Positions 8,989-18,044 of a stretch of DNA of 64,000 bases are shown here, one piece after another. Every line of letters starts with the position of its first letter. Positions within the stretch are counted from its first letter, which is position 1. A program made the position numbers and the translations under genes. The DNA lies in NCBI GenBank assembly GCA_016789955.1, contig JAEUPB010000034.1, positions 1 to 64,000 on the forward strand, given 5' to 3'. The notes beneath the pieces are model-generated. The model saw nothing but the letters and a program-made list of their open reading frames with translations. It was not told where the DNA came from and did no database searches. Source of the stretch: Rubrivivax sp. Its GTDB lineage: Bacteria > Pseudomonadota > Gammaproteobacteria > Burkholderiales > Burkholderiaceae_C.

Positions 8989-11205
8989 ATGACACACGTG
9001 CCCGAACCCGAGCCCGATCCGCACCGAGCCGCGCTGCCGTGCTGGGCGCTGCGGCTCCACGCCGCGCTGATGCCCGACTACAACCGCGCCGCCACGCTCT
9101 ACTGGTGGGGTGCGGTGGGCGTCGGCTGCGTGGCCATCGTGCTGGCGCTGCTCGATCTGGCCGACCGCGGCGGGCAGGTCTGGCTGCACGTGGCCGCCGG
9201 CACGGCGGTGGCGATGCTGGCCGGCGTGTTCCCGGTGCGGGTGCCGCACTCGAAGAACTCGTTCGCCGCCGGCGAGGTGTTCATCTTCCTGCTGCTGCTG
9301 ATGCACGGCCCGGCCGCGGCCGTCGTGGCCGCCGCGGGTGAAGGCGCCGTCGGCGCCGCGCGCACCTCCAAGCGCTGGACCAGCCGGCTCGTCAGCCCCG
9401 CCATGGCCGCCATCGCGATGAGCCTGGCCGGCGCGCTGTTCGAGGCGGCCGGCGGCTGGATCGGCCCCCCGGGCCCGGCCGCCGCCGCCGGCCTGATCGT
9501 CGTCTCGATGGTCGTGGCGCTGACCTACTTCCTCGCCAACACGCTGCTGATCACCGCGGTGCCGCGGCTCAAGCGCGGCGAGCCGCTGCAGTGGGCCGAC
9601 CTCTTCGGGGTGTTCGGCTGGGTCGGCATCGCTTACGCGGGCAGCGCCGCGGTTGCGGCCCTGCTGTTCCTCACCTACCGGCAGTCGGGCCTGCCGGTGC
9701 TGGCGGCGATGGTGCCGCTGCTGGCGATGCTGCTGGCCACGCTGCACTACTTCTTCCGCCAGCAGGAGTCGGCCGAGTCGGCGCGGGTGTCGCGCGAGGA
9801 AGCCCAGGAGCGCGAGTCGGCGATGGCCGCACGCCACCTCGAGGAACTGCAGCAGATCGCCTTCACCGACGCGCTCACCGGGCTGCCGAACCGGCGCCGC
9901 TTCCACGAGCAGCTGGCCGAGGCCGTGGTGCAGGAGCGAGAGCCGTTCGCGGTGATGTTCCTGGACTTCGACCGCTTCAAGCTCATCAACGACAGCCTCG
10001 GTCACGACGCCGGCGACCGCTTCCTCGTGCTGGTGACGCAGCGCATCCAGCACCAGCTGCGCAGCACCGACCGCGTGGCGCGCCTGGGCGGGGACGAGTT
10101 CGCGATCCTGGCGTTGCGGCTGGAGCACGAGCGCTACGCGGTGCAGCTGGCCGAGCGGTTGATGGAGGCGCTGCACCAGCCGTTCGAGGTCGCCGGCACC
10201 CAGCTGACCACCAGCGCGAGCATCGGCATCACGTTCAGCGCGTTCGGCTACACGACGCCCGAGGAGGTGCTGCGCGACGCGGACATCGCGATGTACCGCG
10301 CCAAGGCGGCCGGCAAGGCGCGCTATGCGCTGTTCGACGCCAGCCTGCACCGAGAGGTGGCCAGCCGCCTGCGTCTGGAAGGCGACCTGCGCCGCGCCAT
10401 CGACGACGGCCAGCTCGCCGTGGTCTACCAGCCGGTGGTGGCGCTGGCGAGCGGCACGCTCGCCGGCTTCGAGGCGCTGGTGCGCTGGCATCACCCGGTG
10501 GACGGCACGCTGCCGCCCGCTGCGTTCCTGCCGATCGCCGACGAGGCCGGGCTGATGATGCGCGTCACCGACTTCGTGCTGAACTGTGCCTGCCGCCAGC
10601 TCGCCAGCTGGAAGCGCGAGTTCGCCGGGGCCTTGTCGCCGACGCTGACCGTCGCGGTGAACGTCTCCGGCCACGACATCGCGCAGCGCAGCTTCGTCGC
10701 CCGCGTCTCGCGGGCGCTGGTGGAGTCGGGTCTCGAGCCGCGCGAGCTGTGCCTGGAGCTGACCGAGAACATCCTGATGGAGCGGCTCGAAGGCGCGCTG
10801 GCGGTGCTGGGCGAGCTGCGGCGGCTGGGCGTGACGCTGGCGATCGACGACTTCGGCACCGGCTACTCGTCGCTGTCGAGCCTGTCGACGCTGCCCATCG
10901 ACGCGCTGAAGATCGACCGCTCGTTCGTCGCGCGGCTGGACACCGGGGCCAACGAGGTCGCGGTGGTGCGCTCGATCGTGCTGCTCGCGAAGTCGCTGGG
11001 CAAGACGATCGTCGCCGAGGGCATCGAGACACCCGAGCAGATGGAGCAGCTGCGCGAGCTGGGCTGCAAGCTCGGCCAGGGCTACCACCACGGGCGCCCG
11101 ATGCCGCCGGATGAGGTGTCCGCGGCGCTGTCGCAGTCGCGCTGGTCGGCCGATGTGCCGGCCGCAGCGCCCCCCGCGCCCCCGGCATCGCTGACGCTGC
11201 ACTGA
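8989..11205 (+). CDS. Membrane GGDEF-EAL protein (first of tandem pair)
   Basis: A 738-residue c-di-GMP enzyme. Residues about 20-250 form a multi-span membrane sensor region of about seven segments; a short linker leads to the GGDEF domain (GGDEF at 367-371) and then the EAL domain (EAL at 495-497). The inhibitory RxxD site is present five residues before GGDEF (RSTD). EAL metal and loop residues look intact: LELTEN, DDFGTGYSSL, LKIDRSF, AEGIE and GQG. It could therefore both make and degrade c-di-GMP. The ATG at 8989 was chosen because the frame upstream is not protein-like. The next gene, 8 bases on, is a close paralogue starting with the same DYNR-containing segment. Confidence 0.9.
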   Translation: MTHVPEPEPDPHRAALPCWALRLHAALMPDYNRAATLYWWGAVGVGCVAIVLALLDLADRGGQVWLHVAAGTAVAMLAGVFPVRVPHSKNSFAAGEVFIFLLLLMHGPAAAVVAAAGEGAVGAARTSKRWTSRLVSPAMAAIAMSLAGALFEAAGGWIGPPGPAAAAGLIVVSMVVALTYFLANTLLITAVPRLKRGEPLQWADLFGVFGWVGIAYAGSAAVAALLFLTYRQSGLPVLAAMVPLLAMLLATLHYFFRQQESAESARVSREEAQERESAMAARHLEELQQIAFTDALTGLPNRRRFHEQLAEAVVQEREPFAVMFLDFDRFKLINDSLGHDAGDRFLVLVTQRIQHQLRSTDRVARLGGDEFAILALRLEHERYAVQLAERLMEALHQPFEVAGTQLTTSASIGITFSAFGYTTPEEVLRDADIAMYRAKAAGKARYALFDASLHREVASRLRLEGDLRRAIDDGQLAVVYQPVVALASGTLAGFEALVRWHHPVDGTLPPAAFLPIADEAGLMMRVTDFVLNCACRQLASWKREFAGALSPTLTVAVNVSGHDIAQRSFVARVSRALVESGLEPRELCLELTENILMERLEGALAVLGELRRLGVTLAIDDFGTGYSSLSSLSTLPIDALKIDRSFVARLDTGANEVAVVRSIVLLAKSLGKTIVAEGIETPEQMEQLRELGCKLGQGYHHGRPMPPDEVSAALSQSRWSADVPAAAPPAPPASLTLH

Positions 11206-11213
11206 GCGAGCCG

Positions 11214-13364
11214 ATGTCCAGCCCCGCCCTCCCGAACCCCTGGCAGCGCCTCTCGGCGGCACTGATGCCCGACTACAACCGGGTCAGCGCCGGGTTCTGG
11301 TGGACGGTGGTGGCGGCCGGGCTGGCGGTGCTCGTGGCGGCGGTGGCCGAGCTGGTGCTGCGGCGATCGGGCCCCGAACTCGCCGCGGTCGCGGGGGCGA
11401 TGGTGCTGGCGATGCTCGCCGGCCTGTTCCCGATGCGCGTGCCGGGCTCGCGCAACTCCTTCGTCGCCGGCGAGATCTTCATCTTCGTGCTGCTGCTGGT
11501 GCAGGGCGTGCCATCGGCCGTCGTGGCCGCTGCCGGCGAGGCCTTCGTCGGCTCGCTGCGCACCTCGCGCCGCTGGACCAGCCGGCTGTTCAGCCCGGCC
11601 GCCGCGGCACTGGCCATGGCAGGCAGCGGCTCGCTGCTCGACGCGGCGCTGACCGATGCGCCCGCCGCCGGTTGGGCCGGCACCGCCGGCACCGTGGCCA
11701 CGATGATGCTCTTCGCCGTGCTGTACTTTGCCGCCACCGCCACGCTGGTGGCCGGCATCCCGCGATTGAAGTCGCGCGAGCCGTTCTGGCAGCCGGCGGC
11801 CACGATCAGCCTGTTCCGCTGGGTCGGCATCGCCTACGTCGGCAGCGCGGTGCTGGCGACGCTGCTGTACGTGGCCTGGCGCGAGGACGGCAGCGGGGTG
11901 CTGTGGGCGATGCTGCCGCTGGTGCTGCTGCTGCTGCTGGCGCTGCACCTGCACTTCCGCGTGCAGGAAGCGGCGCAGCGCGCGGCCGAGGCATCGGCCA
12001 CCGCACCACCCTCGGTGCCCGGCGACGAGGCGCTGCGCGAGATGCAGCACCTGGCCTTCCACGACCCGCTCACCGGGCTGCCCAACCGGCGCCGCTTCAT
12101 CGAGCGACTCGAGGACGCGCTGGCTGCCGCCGCGGCCACGCCGCCGCGCCCCTTCGCCGTGATGTACCTGGACTTCGATTCGTTCAAGGCGATCAACGAC
12201 CGCTACGGCCATGGCGCCGGCGACGAACTGCTGGTGCAGCTCGGCCAGCGCATCCACGAGCGGCTGCGGCCGCAGGACCTGGTGGCGCGGCTGGGCGGTG
12301 ACGAGTTCGCCGTGCTGGTGCCCGACCTCGGCCACGAGAAGGATGCCATCGGCCTGGCCGAGCGGCTGCTCGAAGCATTGGCGCGGCCGCTGCAGCTGCG
12401 CGGCGGCGTGCAGACCGTGGCCACGGCCAGCATCGGCATCACCTTCAGCAGCCTGGGCTACACCGATGCCGATGCGGTGCTGCGCGACGCCGACAACGCG
12501 CTCTACAAGGCCAAGCACGCCGGCCGCGCGCGCTACGCGGTGTTCGACGCCGGGCTGCACGCGGCCGTGTCGGAGCGGCTGAGGCTCGCGGGCCAGCTGC
12601 GCGATGCGGTGGCGACGGGTCAGCTCACCGTGGAGTACCAGCCGCTGGTGGAACTCGCCACGCTGCGGCTCACCGGCTTCGAGGCCCTGGTGCGTTGGGC
12701 GCATCCGCAGCGCGGCACGCTGCACCCGGCACAGTTCCTGGCGCTGGCCGAGGAGGCCGGGCTGATGCCGCAGCTGTCGGACTTCGTGCTGCACTGCGCC
12801 TGCCAGCAGCTGCGCCGCTGGCAGCAGCTGGAGGCGCAGTGGGCCGGCCTGACGATGAGCGTGAACGTCTCGGCCACCGACTTGGCACAGCCAGGCTTCG
12901 TCGCGCGCGTCGGGAGGGCGCTGCTCGAAGCCGGCGTCGATCCGGCGAGCCTCACGCTCGAGATCCGCGAGGACACGCTGATGGGCCGCGACGGGCTGCC
13001 CGCCGTGCTGCAGGGCCTGAGCGACCTCGGCGTGCGGCTCGCGGTGGATGACTTCGGCACCGGTGCGTCGCCGCTCGTGCACCTGGCGCGGCTGCCGGTG
13101 GACAGCCTGAAGATCGACCGCAGCTTCGTGGCCCGACTCAAGCACGGCCCCGAGGACGAGGCGGTCGTGCAGGCCATCGTGCAGGTGGCGCGGACGCTGC
13201 GCAAGGCGATCGTCGCCGAGGGCATCGAGAACGAGGCGCAGAGCGAACTGCTGCAGCGGCTGGGCTGCACGGTGGGGCAGGGCTTCCACCTCGGCAAGCC
13301 GCTCTCGGCACAGGCGGCGCGGGCCTGGTTGCAGAGCCATCCGGCGGGCGGGGCGCTGCAGTAG
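11214..13364 (+). CDS. Membrane GGDEF-EAL protein (second of tandem pair)
   Basis: A 716-residue paralogue of the preceding gene, with the same order: membrane sensor region, GGDEF (361-365, with RPQD inhibitory site), EAL (490-492). Both proteins share the N-terminal LMPDYNR and the VPxSxNSFxAGE segment between membrane spans, so the sensor is shared. In this copy the EAL loop-6 motif reads DDFGTGASPL instead of the usual DDFGTGYSSL, and LEIRED replaces LELTEN. The metal-binding Glu, Asp, Lys and Gln are still present. Phosphodiesterase activity may be altered. The small gap suggests one transcript. Confidence 0.9.
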   Translation: MSSPALPNPWQRLSAALMPDYNRVSAGFWWTVVAAGLAVLVAAVAELVLRRSGPELAAVAGAMVLAMLAGLFPMRVPGSRNSFVAGEIFIFVLLLVQGVPSAVVAAAGEAFVGSLRTSRRWTSRLFSPAAAALAMAGSGSLLDAALTDAPAAGWAGTAGTVATMMLFAVLYFAATATLVAGIPRLKSREPFWQPAATISLFRWVGIAYVGSAVLATLLYVAWREDGSGVLWAMLPLVLLLLLALHLHFRVQEAAQRAAEASATAPPSVPGDEALREMQHLAFHDPLTGLPNRRRFIERLEDALAAAAATPPRPFAVMYLDFDSFKAINDRYGHGAGDELLVQLGQRIHERLRPQDLVARLGGDEFAVLVPDLGHEKDAIGLAERLLEALARPLQLRGGVQTVATASIGITFSSLGYTDADAVLRDADNALYKAKHAGRARYAVFDAGLHAAVSERLRLAGQLRDAVATGQLTVEYQPLVELATLRLTGFEALVRWAHPQRGTLHPAQFLALAEEAGLMPQLSDFVLHCACQQLRRWQQLEAQWAGLTMSVNVSATDLAQPGFVARVGRALLEAGVDPASLTLEIREDTLMGRDGLPAVLQGLSDLGVRLAVDDFGTGASPLVHLARLPVDSLKIDRSFVARLKHGPEDEAVVQAIVQVARTLRKAIVAEGIENEAQSELLQRLGCTVGQGFHLGKPLSAQAARAWLQSHPAGGALQ

Positions 13365-13390
13365 CGCCGTAGCGCGGGGCCGACCCTGTC

Positions 13391-13407
13391 GTCGGCTTCC
13401 CGCCGAC
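13391..13407. terminator. Short hairpin between convergent genes
   Basis: A GTCGGC/GCCGAC stem of 6 bp with a 5-base loop lies between the convergent GGDEF-EAL and Lrp genes. There is no T-run on either side, so factor-independent termination is uncertain. Confidence 0.25.
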
Positions 13408-13409
13408 GC

Positions 13410-13898
13410 TCACACCTTGATGAGGGAGGTGTGCTTGACCTCTTCCATCACCGCGTAGGTGCGCGTCTCGCGCACGCCGGGCAGCGTCCAGATCACGTTG
13501 CCGACGAACTCGCGGTAGGCCGCCATGTCGGCCACGCGCGTCTTCAGCAGGTAGTCGAAGCCGCCCGCCACGAGGTGCGCCTCGAGGATCTCGGCCCGCA
13601 CCTGCACCGCGGCCTTGAAGGTGTCCATCACGTCCTGCACCGTGCGGTCGAGCAGCACCTCGATGAACACCAGCAGCCCGGCGCCGAGCTTGGCCGGGTT
13701 CAGCCGCGCCTCGTAGCCGAGGATGTAGCCGTCGCGGGTGAGCCGCCGCACGCGTTCGAGCACCGCGGTGGGCGACAGGTGCACGGCCTCGGCGAGCTTG
13801 AGGTTGCTGATGCGCCCGTCGGACTGCAGCACCCGCAGGATGCGGGCGTCGATGCGGTCCAGCCCGTTGGGTGCGGTGGGATCGCCGGCGGCGCTCAT
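13410..13898 (-). CDS. Lrp/AsnC-family regulator, probable activator of putA
   Basis: A 162-residue Lrp/AsnC regulator: N-terminal winged helix-turn-helix (LDRIDARILRVLQSDGRISN, LAEAVHLSPTAVLERVRRL) and the RAM ligand-binding domain with the GxFDYLLKxxVxD pattern. It is divergent from putA with 104 bases between the two starts. In Alpha- and Betaproteobacteria the regulator beside putA (PutR) is of this family and responds to proline, so that role is the best inference. The PutA here lacks its own DNA-binding domain, which supports the idea. The ATG at 13898 gives the normal family length. Confidence 0.88.
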   Translation of the reverse strand: MSAAGDPTAPNGLDRIDARILRVLQSDGRISNLKLAEAVHLSPTAVLERVRRLTRDGYILGYEARLNPAKLGAGLLVFIEVLLDRTVQDVMDTFKAAVQVRAEILEAHLVAGGFDYLLKTRVADMAAYREFVGNVIWTLPGVRETRTYAVMEEVKHTSLIKV

Positions 13899-14002
13899 GC
13901 CGCAGGATTCTCCAGCAAGCACCCCCAACTCCGAATCTTTCTCGGTTCGACGCCGCATAAGCTGCGCATCCTTCGCCCATCCCATCGAGACGGACACCCG
14001 CC

Positions 14003-16993
14003 ATGAACCCAGCGCCGCGCGCCCGCCTGCCGTTCCCGTACCGCCCCGAGGGTGAGGCCGTCGCCGAGGCGATGGCGGCCCTGCAGGGGCGGCTCGACTG
14101 GCCGGCCGTGGTGGCTGCCGCGCGGCCCTGGGTGCAGGCGGTGCGCGAGCACCCGGCGCCGTTCTGGGCGATGGAGTCGCTGCTGCGCGAGTACCCGATC
14201 TCCAGCGCCGAAGGGCTGGCGCTGATGCGGCTGGCCGAGGCGCTGCTGCGCGTGCCCGACGCCGAGACGGCCATCGCACTCACCGCCGACCAGCTCGGCC
14301 GCGCCGAATTCGACTCCGCGCCGGCCGAGGGGCCGTACCGCATGCTGGCCAGCCTGTCGGCCAGCGCCATCGCGCTGTCCAAGCGCTTCCTGCCCGAAGG
14401 CGAGAACCCGCCCGGGCTGCTGCAGCGCCTGGGCGCCCGCACGGTGGTGGCCGCCACGGTGCGCGCGATCCAGCTGCTGGGCCGCCAGTTCGTGCTCGGC
14501 CGCAGCATCGGCGAGGCGATGGAGGAGGCCGCTGCGCAACGCCGCGAGCAGGCGTTGCTGCGCTACTCGTACGACATGCTCGGCGAAGGCGCGCGCACGG
14601 AGCGCGACGCCGAGCGCTACCTCGCCGCCTATGCAAAGGCCATCGAGGCCATCGGCGGCGGCCGCGTCGCCACCACGCCGATGGAGGCCGACGGCATCTC
14701 GATCAAGCTCAGCGCCCTCTACACCCGCTACGAGGACGCCCACCGCGAACGCGTGGCCGCGGTGCTGCTGCCGCGCGTGTGGGCGCTGGCCGACGCGGCG
14801 GCGCGCGCCAACCTGAACTTCACCATCGACGCCGAGGAGAGCGACCGCCTGGAGCTGTCGCTCGACGTGTTCGAGTCGCTGGCGGCGCGCATCGCGCAGG
14901 CGCATCCGCAATGGGCCGGCTTCGGCCTGGCGGTGCAGACCTACCAGACGCGGGCGCTGGCCACCGTCGACGAGGTCGCGCGCATCGCCAAGGCGCATGG
15001 CCTGCGCTTCATGGTGCGGCTGGTGAAAGGCGCCTACTGGGACGGCGAGGTCAAGCGCGCGCAGGAAGCCGGCCTGCCCGGCTATCCGGTCTATACGCAC
15101 AAGCACCACACCGACATCAGCTACCTCGCCTGCGCGGCCCGCGTCATCGACCACCACGCGGTGATCTACCCGCAGTTCGCCACGCACAACGCCGGCACCA
15201 TCGCCGCCATCGTGCAGATGGCCCGCGCTGCGCGCCCGGGCGGCGTGCCGTTCGAGATGCAGCGGCTGCACGGCATGGGCGACGGCATGTACCGCGAGGT
15301 GCTGAAGGGCGGCAGCGTGGCCTGCCGCGTCTATGCCCCCGTGGGCGAGCACCGCGACCTGCTCGCCTACCTCGTGCGGCGGCTGCTGGAGAACGGCGCG
15401 AATTCGTCGTTCGTGCACCAGCTCGCCGACGAGGCGGTGGACGTCGACGTGCTGCTCGCCTCGCCGCTGGCGCCGAACCCGGCGTCCGGGCTGCCGCTGC
15501 CGGTGGACCTGTACGGCGCCGTGCGCCGCAACTCCGCCGGGGTGGACCTCACCTGCCTGGCGATGCGGCGCCCGCTCGACGACGCGCTGGCCGCGGCCAC
15601 GGTCGAGCCGGTGGCGCCGGCCGCGCCCGCGGAGGTCGATGCCGCGATGGCGCGCCTGTCCGCCGCCTTCCCTGCCTGGAGCGAGCGCCCCGTGACCGAG
15701 CGCGCGGCGCTGCTCGAATCCGCTGCCGATGCCCTCGAAGCCCGGCTGCCCGAGTTCTGCGCGCTGCTCGTGAAGGAAGCCGGCAAGACGCCGGGCGACT
15801 GCGTGGCCGAGGTGCGCGAGGCGGTGGACTTCTGCCGCTACTACGCCGTGCAGGCGCGCGAGCGGCTCGCCGAGCAGCCGCTGCCCGGCCCCACCGGCGA
15901 GAGCAACGTGCTGCGCCTGTCGGGCCGCGGCGTGTTCGTCTGCATCAGCCCGTGGAACTTCCCGTTGGCCATCTTCGCGGGGCAGGTGGTGGCCGCGCTG
16001 GTGGCCGGCAACACCGTGGCCGCGAAGCCGGCCGAGCAGACGCCGGTGGTGGCGCGCCGCTTCGTCGCGCTGCTGCACGAGGCCGGCGTGCCGGCCGACG
16101 CGGTGGCGTGGCTGCACGGGCCCGGCGAGACGGTGGGTGCGAGGCTGGTGGCCGATGCGCGCACCGCCGGCGTGTGCTTCACCGGCAGCACCGCGGTGGC
16201 GCGGCTCATCAACCGCACGCTGGCGGCCAAGGACGGCCCCATCGTGCCGCTGATCGCCGAAACCGGTGGCTTGAACGCGATGGTCGTCGACAGCACGGCA
16301 CTGCCCGAGCAGGTGATCGACGCGGTGGTGCAGAGCGCCTTCCGCAGCGCCGGCCAGCGCTGCTCGGCGCTGCGGCTGCTGTGCGTGCACGAGGGCATCG
16401 CCGACGGCGTGATCGAGATGCTGCGCGGCGCCATGGCCGAACTGGTGGTGGGCGACCCGGGGCGGCTGGACACCGATGTCGGCCCGCTGATCGACGCCGA
16501 GGCACACGCGGCGATCACCCGGCACGTCGAGCGGCTCGAACGCGACGCGAAGCCGCTCGGCCGCACGCCGGTGGCGTCGGCGCATCCGCGGCTGCTCGCG
16601 CCGGCCGCCTTCGAGATCGCCCGCATCGCCGATCTGCGCGAGGAGATCTTCGGCCCGGTGCTGCACGTGGTGCGCTGGGGCGGCGACGTGAACGACGTCG
16701 TGCGCCAGATCAACGCGCTGGGCTACGGCCTCACGCTGGGCGTGCAGACGCGCATCGACAGCCGCGCGCGGCGCATCGCCGACGCGGCGCGGGTGGGCAA
16801 CGTGTACGTCAACCGCAACATGATCGGCGCGGTGGTCGGCGTGCAGCCCTTCGGCGGCGAAGGGCTCTCGGGCACCGGGCCCAAGGCCGGCGGCCCGCAC
16901 TACCTCTACCGCTTCTGCGCCGAGCAGACGCTGACCATCAACACCGCCGCGGCGGGCGGCAACGCCGAGCTGCTGGCCGGCCTGGCGGCGTGA
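14003..16993 (+). CDS. putA: Bifunctional proline dehydrogenase / P5C dehydrogenase PutA (short type)
   Basis: PutA oxidises proline to P5C on FAD and then P5C to glutamate with NAD. The 996-residue product has an N-terminal helical arm, the proline dehydrogenase barrel (DGISIKLSAL, FTIDAEESDRLELSLD, MVRLVKGAYWD, FATHNA) up to about residue 480, and an aldehyde dehydrogenase module with the general base in LIAETGG (E753) and the catalytic cysteine in AGQRCSALR (C787). There is no N-terminal ribbon-helix-helix domain and no extra C-terminal domain, so it is the short type A and cannot repress its own gene. Its stop codon abuts the stop of cnoX on the other strand. Confidence 0.95.
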   Translation: MNPAPRARLPFPYRPEGEAVAEAMAALQGRLDWPAVVAAARPWVQAVREHPAPFWAMESLLREYPISSAEGLALMRLAEALLRVPDAETAIALTADQLGRAEFDSAPAEGPYRMLASLSASAIALSKRFLPEGENPPGLLQRLGARTVVAATVRAIQLLGRQFVLGRSIGEAMEEAAAQRREQALLRYSYDMLGEGARTERDAERYLAAYAKAIEAIGGGRVATTPMEADGISIKLSALYTRYEDAHRERVAAVLLPRVWALADAAARANLNFTIDAEESDRLELSLDVFESLAARIAQAHPQWAGFGLAVQTYQTRALATVDEVARIAKAHGLRFMVRLVKGAYWDGEVKRAQEAGLPGYPVYTHKHHTDISYLACAARVIDHHAVIYPQFATHNAGTIAAIVQMARAARPGGVPFEMQRLHGMGDGMYREVLKGGSVACRVYAPVGEHRDLLAYLVRRLLENGANSSFVHQLADEAVDVDVLLASPLAPNPASGLPLPVDLYGAVRRNSAGVDLTCLAMRRPLDDALAAATVEPVAPAAPAEVDAAMARLSAAFPAWSERPVTERAALLESAADALEARLPEFCALLVKEAGKTPGDCVAEVREAVDFCRYYAVQARERLAEQPLPGPTGESNVLRLSGRGVFVCISPWNFPLAIFAGQVVAALVAGNTVAAKPAEQTPVVARRFVALLHEAGVPADAVAWLHGPGETVGARLVADARTAGVCFTGSTAVARLINRTLAAKDGPIVPLIAETGGLNAMVVDSTALPEQVIDAVVQSAFRSAGQRCSALRLLCVHEGIADGVIEMLRGAMAELVVGDPGRLDTDVGPLIDAEAHAAITRHVERLERDAKPLGRTPVASAHPRLLAPAAFEIARIADLREEIFGPVLHVVRWGGDVNDVVRQINALGYGLTLGVQTRIDSRARRIADAARVGNVYVNRNMIGAVVGVQPFGGEGLSGTGPKAGGPHYLYRFCAEQTLTINTAAAGGNAELLAGLAA

Positions 16994-17875
16994 TCAGTTG
17001 AGGTACATGCCCAGGTAGCGCCGGCCGCGGCTCACCGCCTCGGCGTCGGGGCACACGCTGAACCACTCGACGAGCTGCGCGCGTGCCTTCTCGCGCTGCT
17101 CGCCCTTGTCGCGCAGCACCACCTCCAGCAGCTGGTCGAACGCGGCGTTGAAGTCGCCGGCGTGCACCTGGATCGCCGCCAGCGCGAAGCGCGCCTCGTG
17201 GTCCTTCGGATTCGCGGCGATGCGCGCGGCCAGCGCTTGCGGGTCGCCCTGCGGTTTGTTGCGGGCCAGCTCGATGCGCTTGACCAGCGCGGCATGGCGG
17301 TCGGTGCGCTGCGCGGCCGGTACCTGCTCCAGCGAGGCCGCAGCTTCGTCGGCCGCGCCACGGGCGATCAGCCGCTCGGCGAGGTCCAGCGTCAGCTCGA
17401 CGTGGCCGGGCGCGTAGGCCAGGCCCTCGCGCAGCATCGCCTCGGCCTCGGCGGGATCGTTCGCGCCCACCTCCACGGCTTCCTGCCGCAGCTGCTCGAT
17501 CGGGTCCGGTGGCGCTTCGCCGGGCTTGACGTGGCGCGCCAGGAACTCGCGCACCTGGCCTTCGGGCAACGCGCCGCTGAACTGGTCGACGACCTGCCCG
17601 CCGCTGACCAGGAACACCTGCGGGATGCTGCGCAGCCGCAGCGCCCCGGCCAGCTGCGGGTTGTCGTCGGAGTTCAGCTTGGCCAGCACCACTGCGCCGC
17701 CGAGCGAGCTGACCACCTTCTCCAGCACCGGCGTCAGGCTGCGGCACGGGCCGCACCAGGGCGCCCAGCAGTCCAGCAGCACGGGCACCTGCATCGAGCG
17801 CTCGATGACGGTGGCTTCGAAGTCGGCGTCGGTGACGTCGTAGATCAGGTCGGCGGCAGGGGCGGCGGGGTTCAT
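16994..17875 (-). CDS. cnoX: Thioredoxin-fold co-chaperone CnoX (YbbN)
   Basis: CnoX protects clients from overoxidation and passes them to GroEL or DnaK. The 293-residue product has an N-terminal thioredoxin domain (about 10-115) with the full CGPC active site in WAPWCGPC, and a C-terminal TPR-type region (about 130-290). E. coli CnoX has lost one of the two cysteines; this protein keeps both and may be a working oxidoreductase. The ATG at 17875 starts just before the thioredoxin fold. It is convergent with putA without any spacer: the two stop codons form one TGATCA. Confidence 0.9.
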   Translation of the reverse strand: MNPAAPAADLIYDVTDADFEATVIERSMQVPVLLDCWAPWCGPCRSLTPVLEKVVSSLGGAVVLAKLNSDDNPQLAGALRLRSIPQVFLVSGGQVVDQFSGALPEGQVREFLARHVKPGEAPPDPIEQLRQEAVEVGANDPAEAEAMLREGLAYAPGHVELTLDLAERLIARGAADEAAASLEQVPAAQRTDRHAALVKRIELARNKPQGDPQALAARIAANPKDHEARFALAAIQVHAGDFNAAFDQLLEVVLRDKGEQREKARAQLVEWFSVCPDAEAVSRGRRYLGMYLN

Positions 17876-18044
17876 GGTCGGGTGATGGCGGGCGTCCGGT
17901 CCGCAAGGATATAGAGGCGGCCGGCGCCGAAACAATCCAGACACGCGCGGCCGGCTTGCGCAGCGGCAGTGCAACGCAGCGCGGGCAGACTGCGCCGCAT
18001 GCTGCACCCGTGCCCGTGGCCCCCGCTGGCTATGATTCCTCGCG

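Noticed and set aside
8980-13340. Two long open frames antisense to the GGDEF-EAL genes
   Set aside because: Low-complexity translations opposite well-supported proteins; no independent ribosome sites.
13895-16900. A 1001-codon open frame antisense to putA
   Set aside because: It is a by-product of high GC at third positions. The translation is His/Arg/Ala-rich without domains, while the plus strand encodes a full PutA.
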